DNA of 64,000 bases from Mycobacterium sp. E3198 (GTDB taxonomy: Bacteria; Actinomycetota; Actinomycetes; Mycobacteriales; Mycobacteriaceae), in the NCBI RefSeq assembly GCF_001667015.1, contig NZ_LZIS01000028.1, positions 1-64,000 of the forward strand. The letters run 5' to 3'. Both the position numbers and the translations under genes were made by a program. Positions 17,263-25,974 of this stretch are shown in pieces. Under the pieces are notes generated by a model, which had not been told where the DNA came from, made no database searches, and saw nothing but the letters and a program-made list of their open reading frames with translations. Positions within the stretch are counted from its first letter, which is position 1. Each line of letters begins with the position of its first letter.

Positions 17263-18159
17263 ATGGGCGCCGACGCCGCCGCTGAAGGCGAATTCGAGGT
17301 CGATGGGGACTGGGTCCGCTACGAGGTCGTCGAACCGCACATCGCGCAGATCACCATCAACCGGCCGGACCGGCGCAACGCCATCCTCTCGCCCGGGATG
17401 CATGACCTGTTCAAGGAGCGATTGGACCGCGCGGAAGACGACGACGAGGTAAAAGTCGTCATGTTGCTTGCGGAGGGGAAGGACTTCAGCAGCGGCGACG
17501 ACGTGCGCCGGCTCCCCGTCGAACAGGCGGGGCTGCGCAAGGGCGTGCGATTGCCGCAGACCGCTCGCCTGGGCAACGCCCGGCGCCTGCACCGGCACCT
17601 GACGAACTGGTTGGAGTTTCCGAAGACGGTGATCGCCGGCTGCCAGGGAGCGACGCTGGGCGCCGGCATGAATCTCGCCCTGGCCGCCGACATTCTGGTC
17701 GTCTCAGATGACATGTACCTTGCCCGGCCGCAGGCCCGCATCGGGTTCGCCGGGTTCTCCACGGCCATGCCGCTCGCGCTGCTCAAAATGGGCCCCAACC
17801 GCGGCTATGAGGCGATGATCACCGGCCGCAAGGTGACTGCGGACGAACTTCGCGATTGGGGGGTGGCCTCGTCGGTGGTGCCGCCCGAGTCCCTCCGCGA
17901 CGAGGCCCTGCGGTACGCCCGCGCGATCGCTCACCACTCGGCCGACGGCCTGATGGTGGGAAAGCACGCACTGATCGCGTTCTGGCATGCCGTCGGGATG
18001 GCGCAGTTCGGCGATTGGGTTCCCATGGGCCACACGGTGTTCAGCAATCTGTCTTGGCGTGACGATGAGTTCAATTTCATGAAGGAGCGGAGCGCGCGCG
18101 GCGGCCGAGAGGCCATGGCCGAGCTAGAGCGGCGATATTCGGAGTGGGGATTCGAATAA
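17263..18159 (+). CDS. Enoyl-CoA hydratase/isomerase (crotonase) family protein
   Basis: 298 residues with crotonase features: ITINRPDRRNAI near residue 28, first oxyanion-hole segment FSSGDDV near 77 and second GATLGAGMNLALAAD near 130. The two glutamates used by enoyl-CoA hydratase are absent: the first position is Asn (GAGMNLA), the second Gln (RPQARIGF). Simple hydration is therefore doubtful; an isomerase, hydrolase or C-C-cleaving member is more likely. It has a strong GGAGG site and is the first plus-strand gene of the block that leads into the mce operon. Confidence 0.85.
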   Translation: MGADAAAEGEFEVDGDWVRYEVVEPHIAQITINRPDRRNAILSPGMHDLFKERLDRAEDDDEVKVVMLLAEGKDFSSGDDVRRLPVEQAGLRKGVRLPQTARLGNARRLHRHLTNWLEFPKTVIAGCQGATLGAGMNLALAADILVVSDDMYLARPQARIGFAGFSTAMPLALLKMGPNRGYEAMITGRKVTADELRDWGVASSVVPPESLRDEALRYARAIAHHSADGLMVGKHALIAFWHAVGMAQFGDWVPMGHTVFSNLSWRDDEFNFMKERSARGGREAMAELERRYSEWGFE

Positions 18160-18175
18160 CCTACGGTAAACACCT

Positions 18176-18206
18176 ATACAGATTCTGTATCGATGTTCTG
18201 TATGCT
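18176..18206. promoter_or_regulatory. Operator-like repeat and -10 box before SDR/Rieske/mce operon
   Basis: ATACAG-ATT-CTGTAT (18176-18190) is a perfect inverted repeat, and CTGTAT occurs again at 18198-18203 within TGTTCTGTA, close to the TGTTCTATT word of 2966 and 16751. TATGCT at 18201-18206 could be the -10 box for the SDR start at 18235. A repressor bound here would cover that promoter. Confidence 0.5.
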
Positions 18207-18234
18207 AGCCAGACGGGATGGGAGCTGACTGACG

Positions 18235-19140
18235 ATGGGTGTGCTTGACGGACGTACCGCGCTGGTCACCGGCGCCGGGCGGGGTATCGGCGCGGCGGTC
18301 GCCGAGGGCCTGGCAGCCGAGGGCGCGACGGTTCTGGTGTCAGACGCCGGTGTCAGTGTCGACGGAACAGGCTCTGACGCAGGCCCGGCCGAAAGTGTGG
18401 TCGCGACGATCACGAGCCAGGGCGGTAAGGCGTTCGCCGATACCACCGACATCACCGACTTCGCGGCTTGCGCGGACCTCATCAACCGCGCGGCCGAAAC
18501 GCTCGGCGGCCTCGACGTCGTGGTAAACGCTGCGGGGATCCTGCGCGACGCCATGGTGTTCAAGATGAGCGAGCAGGACTGGGACGCGGTCATCTCGGTC
18601 CACCTCAAAGGCACGTTCAACGTCACGCGTCACGCGGCCGCCTGGTGGCGAGAAAACCGTGGCGGACAGTACCGACTGATCACCTTCACCTCGATGTCGG
18701 GGCTGCAGGGCGCGCCGAGTCAGCCCAATTACGCCGCGGCCAAGATGGGTATCGTCGGCCTGACGTTCTCGTGCGCCAACGCATTACGCAACTACGGGGT
18801 GCGCTCGAACGCCATCGCGCCGATCGCCGGCACCCGCATGACGCAGGGCATCAAGGGCGGCGGCAGCATGGACTACTCGGACTCCAACGTTCGCCTGTCG
18901 CCCAAGAATTGCGTGCCGCCGGTCGTGTATCTGGCCAGCGTGCAATCCGATTGGCTCAATCGGCGCGTCATCTTCGCCGGCAACGGCCGGATCAGCCTGA
19001 TGTCCAACCCAGTCGTCGAACGCGAAATCGTGTCGGCGTCGGGAACTTGGGATATCCCGACCGCATTCGCCGAGATCGAAACGTCGTTCAAGGAAGCCGT
19101 GCTCTACCCCAACATTTTCGACAAACCACCCGCAGGCTGA
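18235..19140 (+). CDS. SDR-family dehydrogenase (3-hydroxyacyl-CoA type)
   Basis: 301 residues. TGAGRGIG lies at 12-19, VNAAG near 98, and the catalytic Tyr166-xxx-Lys170 in NYAAAK, with a serine near 153-155. The LDGRTALVTGAGRGIGAAVAEGLAAEGATVLVSD opening and long C-terminal tail resemble the dehydrogenase domain of multifunctional beta-oxidation enzymes, so a hydroxy-CoA or ring alcohol is a likely substrate. GGGATGGGAG precedes the ATG. The Rieske oxygenase gene starts 10 bases downstream. Confidence 0.85.
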   Translation: MGVLDGRTALVTGAGRGIGAAVAEGLAAEGATVLVSDAGVSVDGTGSDAGPAESVVATITSQGGKAFADTTDITDFAACADLINRAAETLGGLDVVVNAAGILRDAMVFKMSEQDWDAVISVHLKGTFNVTRHAAAWWRENRGGQYRLITFTSMSGLQGAPSQPNYAAAKMGIVGLTFSCANALRNYGVRSNAIAPIAGTRMTQGIKGGGSMDYSDSNVRLSPKNCVPPVVYLASVQSDWLNRRVIFAGNGRISLMSNPVVEREIVSASGTWDIPTAFAEIETSFKEAVLYPNIFDKPPAG

Positions 19141-19150
19141 AGGGGGTGCC

Positions 19151-20536
19151 ATGACCGAGCTTGCGACCAAACGGGTACCCGAAAAGTTCGCCTGCGGTGA
19201 GACGTTCGTGCCGAAGAGCCGCTACATCGACCCCGAATATCTGCAACTCGAGTTGAGCCGGTTGTTTACTCAGGTTTGGCAGCCGGCGTGCCGTGAAGAG
19301 GAAATCCCTGACCCCGGTTGCTATTACGAGTACACGATCGGTCGGCAGTCCATAGTCGTGGTGCGCCAGAAGGACGGCGGCATCAAGGCATTTCACAATA
19401 CGTGTGCCCACCGCGGGATGAAGATCGTCTCCGGCAGCGGGTGCTCGCCGAACAAGGAATTTCGCTGTGGGTTCCACGGCTGGCGTTACGGGTTGGATGG
19501 GCGGTCTTCGTTCGTTCCGTGCCGTGACGAGTTCGCCGCTCGCCCACGCGATCAGTGGGGTCTTCGTCCAGTTGCCGTCGGCACGTGGGGCGGCTGGGTG
19601 TTCGTCAGCATGGCGGATGACCCGCCGGATCTGATCGATTGGCTAGATCCGCTGCCGACCGCGCTCGCGCCATTCCGGCTGCAGGACATGCGCTACCGCT
19701 GGCGCAAGCGAACCTTCCTGCCGGCGAATTGGAAGACCGTGATCGACGCATTCATCGAGGGTTACCACACCCCCGGTACTCATCCGCAGACGATGCGGTC
19801 CGCAGAAGGCCCACGCCCGTCTGCGGAACCCGCAGCGCCGCAAGAGTACGCCTACGCCCCGTACACCCCGACCATCACGTACAAGAACCACTCGAGATTC
19901 GTCTACACGCAGCGTCCCGAACACGCCGCCCGCGACAGCGGTCGTCAGGAACTGGCGGCGCGACCAGAGGTGTTCGCGAATTCGATGCAATACCAGTACC
20001 TTGAGGTCGGCTCGCTGGTCACAGAACGCGACTACCGCGCCGCGCAAAAGCTGGCTACGATGGAGCCCAGCGAGGTTCCACCCTTTGTCCTCTATCACCA
20101 GATGTGCGAGGACCTCGCGCGCTCCGAAGGCGTTGACTTTCCGCGCATGTCGATGGAGCAGTACTTCGCGGGAAACGGCGACTGGCACGTGTTCCCCACC
20201 ATGGTCATCCTGGTCGAGAAGTCGTGCCTACTCGGCTACCGCATGCTGCCCGACGCCGAGGACCCGAATCGATGCACCTTCGAGATGTTCTCGTTGGAGC
20301 ATTTCGCGCCCGGGGAGGTACCCGAGGCACAGTGGCAGGTCTTTGACCGGTGGCAGGACCACGACGGCTGGGGCGAATTGCCGTCACAGGACCTGAAGAA
20401 CATCGGCGCGATTCACGCCGGCATGCACTCGGCCGGGTTTGACGGACTCTGGCTCAACACCGCGCAGGAGATGTCAATTCGGAACGAGCATGCGATCGCG
20501 GACAGATACCTGTTCACGGACGATCACAGGGTGTAG
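19151..20536 (+). CDS. Rieske non-haem iron oxygenase, catalytic subunit
   Basis: 461 residues. The Rieske [2Fe-2S] ligands are Cys85-x-His87 and Cys106-x2-His109. The mononuclear iron site has His206 and His211, with bridging Asp199 (DAFIEGYHTPGTH). This is the ring-hydroxylating oxygenase alpha-subunit layout, needing an external reductase that is not encoded nearby. Steroid KshA is a member of the wider family, but this protein is longer and I cannot name its substrate. It lies 10 bases after an SDR and 22 before yrbEA, so oxygenase and importer are almost certainly co-transcribed. Confidence 0.92.
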   Translation: MTELATKRVPEKFACGETFVPKSRYIDPEYLQLELSRLFTQVWQPACREEEIPDPGCYYEYTIGRQSIVVVRQKDGGIKAFHNTCAHRGMKIVSGSGCSPNKEFRCGFHGWRYGLDGRSSFVPCRDEFAARPRDQWGLRPVAVGTWGGWVFVSMADDPPDLIDWLDPLPTALAPFRLQDMRYRWRKRTFLPANWKTVIDAFIEGYHTPGTHPQTMRSAEGPRPSAEPAAPQEYAYAPYTPTITYKNHSRFVYTQRPEHAARDSGRQELAARPEVFANSMQYQYLEVGSLVTERDYRAAQKLATMEPSEVPPFVLYHQMCEDLARSEGVDFPRMSMEQYFAGNGDWHVFPTMVILVEKSCLLGYRMLPDAEDPNRCTFEMFSLEHFAPGEVPEAQWQVFDRWQDHDGWGELPSQDLKNIGAIHAGMHSAGFDGLWLNTAQEMSIRNEHAIADRYLFTDDHRV

Positions 20537-20558
20537 AAGTGTAGCTGGTGAAACGATA

Positions 20559-21446
20559 ATGAGCCGGGGGGCGAGCCGGGGGGCAACGCTCGAAAATCAC
20601 GCTGCGATGACGCCACAACACGATGGCGTCGTCGCGATACAAGACTGGTCCGTCGGGTACGTCAAGCGTCATCCACTCGCCTCGCTCACGACGGTCGGTG
20701 AACAGTTCGTCCTCGGCGTGCGCACCGTTCAGTACTTCTTCTTGGACCTGGTCACCGGGCGGTTCCAATGGCAGGAGTTCGTCCGGCAGGGCGCATTCAT
20801 GGCGGGCACAGCGGTGTTGCCGACGATCCTGGTGTCCCTGCCGATCAGCGTCACATTGTCGATTCAGTTCGCGCTGCTGGCCGGTCAAGTCGGCGCCACC
20901 TCATTGGCCGGCGCGGCCAGCGGACTCGCGGTCATTCGTCAGGGCGCGTCGTTGGTGGCTGCGGTTCTGATGGCGTCGGCCGTCGGGTCGGCGATCACCG
21001 CCGACCTGGGCTCGCGAACCATGCGCGAAGAGACCGACGCGATGGAGGTGATGGGCGTCTCGGTCATCCGTCGCTTGGTGGTGCCGCGTTTTGCCGCCGC
21101 GATCATGATCGGCGTCGCGCTCACCGGAGTCGTATGCTTCGTCGGTTTCTTTGCGAGTTACATGTTCAACGTCTACTTCCAAAACGGCGCGCCGGGCAGC
21201 TTCGTCGCGACGTTCGCATCGTTCGCGACAACCGACGACATGATCCTGGCGCTGGGCAAGGCGATCACCTTCGGCGCCATTGTCGCGGTCGTATCAGCCC
21301 AAAAAGGGTTGTCCACCAAGGGCGGACCGACGGGCGTGGCGAACTCCGTGAACGCGGCCGTCGTGGAAGCGATTCTGATTCTGATGATCGTCAACGTCGT
21401 CATCAGCCAGCTCTACATCATGTTGGTGCCCAGGACGGGGCTGTGA
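20559..21446 (+). CDS. yrbEA: YrbE/MlaE-type permease subunit A of Mce transporter
   Basis: About 295 residues, with five or six hydrophobic segments from residue 60 onward and the MlaE motif EETDAMEVMGVSVIRRLVVPR, which couples to the ATPase. It forms the inner-membrane channel of a Mce lipid importer with the next gene. ATG 20559 is used; ATG 20607 (MTPQHDG) is a real alternative, because the intervening codons are a perfect 12-base tandem duplication (20561-20584) giving SRGASRGA. The operon contains no ATPase. Mycobacterial Mce systems share one (MceG) encoded elsewhere. Confidence 0.9.
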   Translation: MSRGASRGATLENHAAMTPQHDGVVAIQDWSVGYVKRHPLASLTTVGEQFVLGVRTVQYFFLDLVTGRFQWQEFVRQGAFMAGTAVLPTILVSLPISVTLSIQFALLAGQVGATSLAGAASGLAVIRQGASLVAAVLMASAVGSAITADLGSRTMREETDAMEVMGVSVIRRLVVPRFAAAIMIGVALTGVVCFVGFFASYMFNVYFQNGAPGSFVATFASFATTDDMILALGKAITFGAIVAVVSAQKGLSTKGGPTGVANSVNAAVVEAILILMIVNVVISQLYIMLVPRTGL

Positions 21447-21448
21447 CG

Positions 21449-22312
21449 ATGACCGCCTCTCGTTATCTACCACTGGCTCCGATCACCACCCCGTTGGCTC
21501 GGCTCTATCTCAGAACAACCAAGCCGATCATTCGACTCGGCCACATGCTTGTCTTTTTCGTCCGGGCGCTCGCCGGGGTGCCGATCGCGTTGCGCCAATA
21601 CAACGGCGAATTTCTGCGACTGTTGTCGAACATCACCTGGGGCAACGGCTCGATCGTGGTGGGCGGCGGCACCGCCGGGGTGGCCGTGGTCCTGGGCATG
21701 ACCGTCGGCGCTCTGGTCGGCATCGAGGGATACAACTTCCTGGACCTGCTGGGCCTGGGTCCCGCAACTGGCTTCATCTCGTCGCTGGTCAACACCCGCG
21801 AGTTGGCACCGCTGATGGCCTCGCTGGCGTTTGCGATGCAGGGCGGCTGCCGGTTTACCGCACAGTTGGGTTCGATGCGGATCGCCGAGGAGATCGACGC
21901 AATGGAATCGATTGCGATTCGCCCGATTCCGTACCTGGTGACTACCCGGTTGATTGCCTCGGTAGTCGCGACCGTACCGCTCTACGCCGCCTGCCTGGCG
22001 ATCGGCTACCTGACCACCCAGGTGGTGGTGGCGATCAGCAGCGGTGGCTCCACCGGGTCCTATCTGCACTACTTCACGCTCATGCTGGCCGGCAAGGACA
22101 TCGTCTATTCGTTGATCAAGGCCGTCATCTTCGTGTGGATCGCCTCCACCATCCAGTGTTACTACGGCTATTACGCCAGCGGGGGCCCTGAGGGCGTCGG
22201 AGTGGCCGCGGGACACGGCATGCGCGCCAGCATCACCGTCGTGATCATGGTCAACATGCTGCTCACCATGGCGCTGTGGGGAGTCGACGCCGGCGCAAGG
22301 TTCGGTGGTTGA
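21449..22312 (+). CDS. yrbEB: YrbE/MlaE-type permease subunit B of Mce transporter
   Basis: About 287 residues, multi-pass. EEIDAMESIAIRPIPYLVTTR is the coupling motif matching that in yrbEA, and further membrane spans run to the C-terminus. ATG 21449 is chosen; a GTG at 21443 overlapping the yrbEA stop is equally possible. It pairs with yrbEA to form the permease. Its stop overlaps the mceA start. Confidence 0.9.
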   Translation: MTASRYLPLAPITTPLARLYLRTTKPIIRLGHMLVFFVRALAGVPIALRQYNGEFLRLLSNITWGNGSIVVGGGTAGVAVVLGMTVGALVGIEGYNFLDLLGLGPATGFISSLVNTRELAPLMASLAFAMQGGCRFTAQLGSMRIAEEIDAMESIAIRPIPYLVTTRLIASVVATVPLYAACLAIGYLTTQVVVAISSGGSTGSYLHYFTLMLAGKDIVYSLIKAVIFVWIASTIQCYYGYYASGGPEGVGVAAGHGMRASITVVIMVNMLLTMALWGVDAGARFGG

Positions 22313-23874
22313 TGCCGAATTCTTTTGAGCTGGACGGACGTGGCCCTTCGGTCCGACAGATGCTCGGCTGCGGAGTCGCCGTTCTGGTCGTGGCGGCCCT
22401 GCTCACCGCGGGGATGCTGGCCAAGTCCACGGGCCGGCTGAATCACTACGTGCGCGTGGTCGCCGACTTGGTCAACGTGGGCGACGGGCTTCCCGAGAAA
22501 TCCGACGTCAAATACCACGGGGTGCTCGTCGGAATGGTCAACGGCGTCGTTCCCGCGGCCAACGGAAAACCCAACTACGTTCACATCGACCTCAAACCCG
22601 AATACGCCAACTCGATTCCGGCTGCGGTGACCGCGCGCGTGGTGCCCAGTAACGTGTTCGCGGTCTCGTCGGTCCAACTGGTGGGTGAGGGTCCCGGAGC
22701 GGCTATCCATGCCGGCGCACACATTCCCGAAGACACCCGGCTGCCGACCGTGTTGTTTCAAACCACCGTCAGCAAGCTGCGCGACCTGCTCGTCGCAGCC
22801 GGGCGCGGCAGAGACGACAGGACGGTGGGCATCCTGGCCGCGCTCGGGGCGGCCACCGACCATCGCCGCGTCACCCTGCTGAACGCGGGGGCGCAGCTGA
22901 ATCACCTTCTCGATCAGCTTAATTCGATTGTGAGCACCGATGCCGGTCCCTCAACGGTATCGGCGCTCGTCGCGGCGACCCAGGGGCTTGCGTCCACAGC
23001 CCCCGATCTTCTCGACGCCCTGCATCGAGCCGTCGCGCCGATGCAGACCTTCGCCGAGACCCGAGGACAACTGGCCACACTGCTGTCCGGGGCCGATCAC
23101 ACCGTGGGCACCACCGACCAGTCGCTCAACAACCACATTGACCAGCTCATCAAGATCACGACCGATTTCACCCCCGTCCTGGGTGTGCTGGCGCAAAAGT
23201 CCAACAACTTTGTGCCCGCAGTTACCAAACTGGACAACCTGGCCGACAAATTCATGGAAGAGGTCTGGAACCCGCGGCAAAACCTCGGCAACATGCGCGC
23301 GATGCTGACGTTCACCCCGAGTTCCACCTATACGCGTGCGGACTGTCCCCACTACGGTGACCTGAAGGGGCCCAGTTGCTTCACCGCACCACTGGTTCCG
23401 GTGCGGCCGGATCTGCCCGACGTGCTTCTGCCGCAGAACTATCAGCCGCCCAAGGATCTGGCGCCCCCGCCCGGCACCGTGATCGGTCCGGACGGAAACC
23501 TCGTAGCCGTCGGTCCCCCGCTGGTCAACGGGCCGCCCAACTTGACCGACCCCAATCCGCCTCTACCCGCGTGGCTTCCGCCGTCGCCGCCCGTGCCGGG
23601 CAGCGCGAATCCCGATAATCCGAACCCGGGGGCGCCCGCGACACCGCAACCGCATGAACCGTGGGTCGCACCGGTGGCGCCGAAGGCGCCGTGGATTCCG
23701 CAAGCGTCGTTCGGCGGCAACGTCGGGCCCATCGGCAGCCAATACGAACGCAACGTGCTGTCCGTGATCACCGGGCAGGTCGTCACCCCCGCCACCGAGC
23801 TGCTGCTGGGCCCGGTCGCGCGAGGCACAACCGTGTCGGTGAAGCACTCACCTTCGAAGGAGGGGCCCAAATGA
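22312..23874 (+). CDS. mceA: Mce-family protein A
   Basis: 520 residues. One N-terminal membrane anchor (about 17-38, LGCGVAVLVVAALLTAGMLA), an MCE domain at about 45-130 (GLPEKSDVKYHGVLVGMVNGV), then long helices to about 350 that build the periplasmic tube. The last ~150 residues are rich in proline, unusually so in the NPDNPNPGAPATPQPHEPW stretch. MceA-F hexamers carry lipids across the cell envelope to YrbE. ATG overlaps the yrbEB stop (TGATG). Confidence 0.92.
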   Translation: MPNSFELDGRGPSVRQMLGCGVAVLVVAALLTAGMLAKSTGRLNHYVRVVADLVNVGDGLPEKSDVKYHGVLVGMVNGVVPAANGKPNYVHIDLKPEYANSIPAAVTARVVPSNVFAVSSVQLVGEGPGAAIHAGAHIPEDTRLPTVLFQTTVSKLRDLLVAAGRGRDDRTVGILAALGAATDHRRVTLLNAGAQLNHLLDQLNSIVSTDAGPSTVSALVAATQGLASTAPDLLDALHRAVAPMQTFAETRGQLATLLSGADHTVGTTDQSLNNHIDQLIKITTDFTPVLGVLAQKSNNFVPAVTKLDNLADKFMEEVWNPRQNLGNMRAMLTFTPSSTYTRADCPHYGDLKGPSCFTAPLVPVRPDLPDVLLPQNYQPPKDLAPPPGTVIGPDGNLVAVGPPLVNGPPNLTDPNPPLPAWLPPSPPVPGSANPDNPNPGAPATPQPHEPWVAPVAPKAPWIPQASFGGNVGPIGSQYERNVLSVITGQVVTPATELLLGPVARGTTVSVKHSPSKEGPK

Positions 23875-24926
23875 GGTTTCGCGGCCCGCTCGTCGGCCTC
23901 ACTTTGTTCATGGTCGTCGCGTTGATCCTGACGTGGCTGGTATACGTCAGCTTGCGGCGTGACGTGGCCGGCAAGACGGCGCCGTATTCCGCGCTGTTCA
24001 CCGATGTGTACGGGCTTCGGGAGGGCGATGACGTGCGCATGGCCGGCGTGCGGGTCGGCCGGGTCGAAAAGATCGAACTCGACGGAAAACTGGCGAAAGT
24101 CTCGTTCGTGGTGCAGCAGGAGCAGCGTTTATACGGGAACACACTCGCCTCCGTGACGTACCAAAATATCGTTGGGCAGCGTTACCTCGGATTGTCTTTG
24201 GGCAACGACGGCACTCGGGATCAGCTTCCGGCCGGAAGTGTCATCCCGCTTGAACGCACCGACCCGTCGTTCGATGTCACCGCGCTTCTCAACGGCTATG
24301 AACCGCTGTTCAGCCTGTTGAACCCGCGCGACGCCGACAACCTCACCAAGGGCATCATCCAGTCACTGCAAGGCGATACATCATCGCTTGCGACGCTGGT
24401 CAGCCAGACATCCACGCTGACAGAGACATTCGCGGGACGAGACCAGGCGCTCGGCGACGTGATCACCAATCTCAACAAGGTGGTGGGCAACCTCGCAGCA
24501 CAAAACGACAACCTCGACGCCGTCATCACCCAGGCCCGTGACGTGGTAGCCACACTCGATCAGCGTCGCCCGCAGTTGCAGTCCTCGGTGGGTGAGCTGG
24601 CGCGGGTGCTGGGCCGGCTTTCGGCCTCCGCCCAAGACGTGTACCCGGCACTTCGTGAATTCATAGACCGCAGGCCGGGTGTCGCGAGGCACCTGATGGA
24701 CGTCGAACCGCAGGTGGCGTTCTTCGGCGACAACATCCCGCTGCTGCTCAAGGGCCTCACTCGGGTCGGCAACCAGGGCGCGTACGGCAACGCCTACGTC
24801 TGCGACGTGAACTTCATGGGGTTCTTCCCCGGCCTGAACGACGTCGTGCCGATCATCATCGCCGCCGCCACGCCCGGAAACACAGCATGGCACTCCCCAA
24901 GATGTAGGAGCACCGCCGATGGCTGA
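23871..24926 (+). CDS. mceB: Mce-family protein B
   Basis: 351 residues. Membrane anchor at about 5-25, MCE domain at about 37-115 (DVYGLREGDDVRMAGVRVGRVEKIELDGK), then a helical region with SQTSTLTETFAGRDQALGDVITNLNKV. ATGA overlap with mceA, and its end overlaps mceC by 8 bases. ATG 23871 is preceded by AAGGAGGGG. One of six subunits of the lipid-conducting assembly. Confidence 0.92.
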   Translation: MRFRGPLVGLTLFMVVALILTWLVYVSLRRDVAGKTAPYSALFTDVYGLREGDDVRMAGVRVGRVEKIELDGKLAKVSFVVQQEQRLYGNTLASVTYQNIVGQRYLGLSLGNDGTRDQLPAGSVIPLERTDPSFDVTALLNGYEPLFSLLNPRDADNLTKGIIQSLQGDTSSLATLVSQTSTLTETFAGRDQALGDVITNLNKVVGNLAAQNDNLDAVITQARDVVATLDQRRPQLQSSVGELARVLGRLSASAQDVYPALREFIDRRPGVARHLMDVEPQVAFFGDNIPLLLKGLTRVGNQGAYGNAYVCDVNFMGFFPGLNDVVPIIIAAATPGNTAWHSPRCRSTADG

Positions 24927-25974
24927 CACAGCGACATCGCAGCGCCTCGCGCGTCTGAAGAGGCGTCCGCTGGAGAGTTACAACAAGACATGGCTCGGGT
25001 TTATCGCCGCCGCGGTCGTGGCAGTTGTGATCGGGACGATGCTCGCGGTCCACGCGGCCGGCGTCGGCTACCGGCACTACACCGCCGAGTTTCTGCAGGC
25101 GGCCTCGCTGCGCCCCGGAAACCCGATCGCGGTTGCGGGTATCCCGGTGGGCAACGTGACCAGCATGAAACTCGTCGGCGACCACGTCGAAGCGGGCCTG
25201 AAGATCCGCAACAGTGTCGTACTGGGCAAAGACTCCAAGGCTTCGATCAAGGTCACCACCATCCTGGGCTCGCGTTACCTTGCGCTGCAGCCCGACGGCC
25301 CGGCGTCGCTGCCCAACAACACCTTCGATCTGTCGCACACCGAGGTTCCCTACGACCTACAGGCCGCATTACAGGACGCCACAACGACTTTCGCGCAAGT
25401 CGATTCTGACAGATTTGCGCAATCTCTTGCCGTGCTCGGCAAGCAACTGCAGGGGTTGCCCTCAATCGTGCCGCAGGCGATGAACAACATCAATTCGTTG
25501 TCGTCGATCATCGCTGTACGGCGCGACCAATTGGGCTCCCTCCTGAAAAGCACGCAGCAGGTCACCAACACCCTGCGCCGCCAGCAAGCGAACGTCGGCA
25601 ACCTGATCAACCAGGCGCAGGATCTGCTGGGCCAATTTGTCGCGCGGCGCGCCATTTTCCACGCGATGATGCGATCCCTGACGAGTCTCGTCGACACCAT
25701 GAGCCAGCTCGTGGTCAACGACCGCTCCGGCCTGGACACGCTGATCAACGACATGCGTGACTTCACGGGCCTGATGGCCGAACACGACGACCTACTGGCC
25801 AGCATGCTGCAGATCTCACCGATCTTCTTCCGCGAGGCAGCCAACCTCACGGGTGACGGCAACGCGATCAACTTCAACGCCCCCAACGTCCCGGCCATCG
25901 ACTCGTGGATGTGCGCAATCAGCGGGCGCGCCAAGCAGTTCGGCATGATCCAGTACTTCAAGGACTGCAAGTGA
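24919..25974 (+). CDS. mceC: Mce-family protein C
   Basis: 351 residues. Cytoplasmic basic start (RLARLKRRPLESYNKTW), membrane anchor at about 26-47, MCE domain at about 55-130 (LRPGNPIAVAGIPVGNVTSMKL), then a helical tube region. Two late cysteines (WMCAIS and KDCK-end) are typical of the Mce C/D C-terminal tail. Overlaps mceB and is joined to mceD by GTGA. Confidence 0.92.
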   Translation: MADTATSQRLARLKRRPLESYNKTWLGFIAAAVVAVVIGTMLAVHAAGVGYRHYTAEFLQAASLRPGNPIAVAGIPVGNVTSMKLVGDHVEAGLKIRNSVVLGKDSKASIKVTTILGSRYLALQPDGPASLPNNTFDLSHTEVPYDLQAALQDATTTFAQVDSDRFAQSLAVLGKQLQGLPSIVPQAMNNINSLSSIIAVRRDQLGSLLKSTQQVTNTLRRQQANVGNLINQAQDLLGQFVARRAIFHAMMRSLTSLVDTMSQLVVNDRSGLDTLINDMRDFTGLMAEHDDLLASMLQISPIFFREAANLTGDGNAINFNAPNVPAIDSWMCAISGRAKQFGMIQYFKDCK

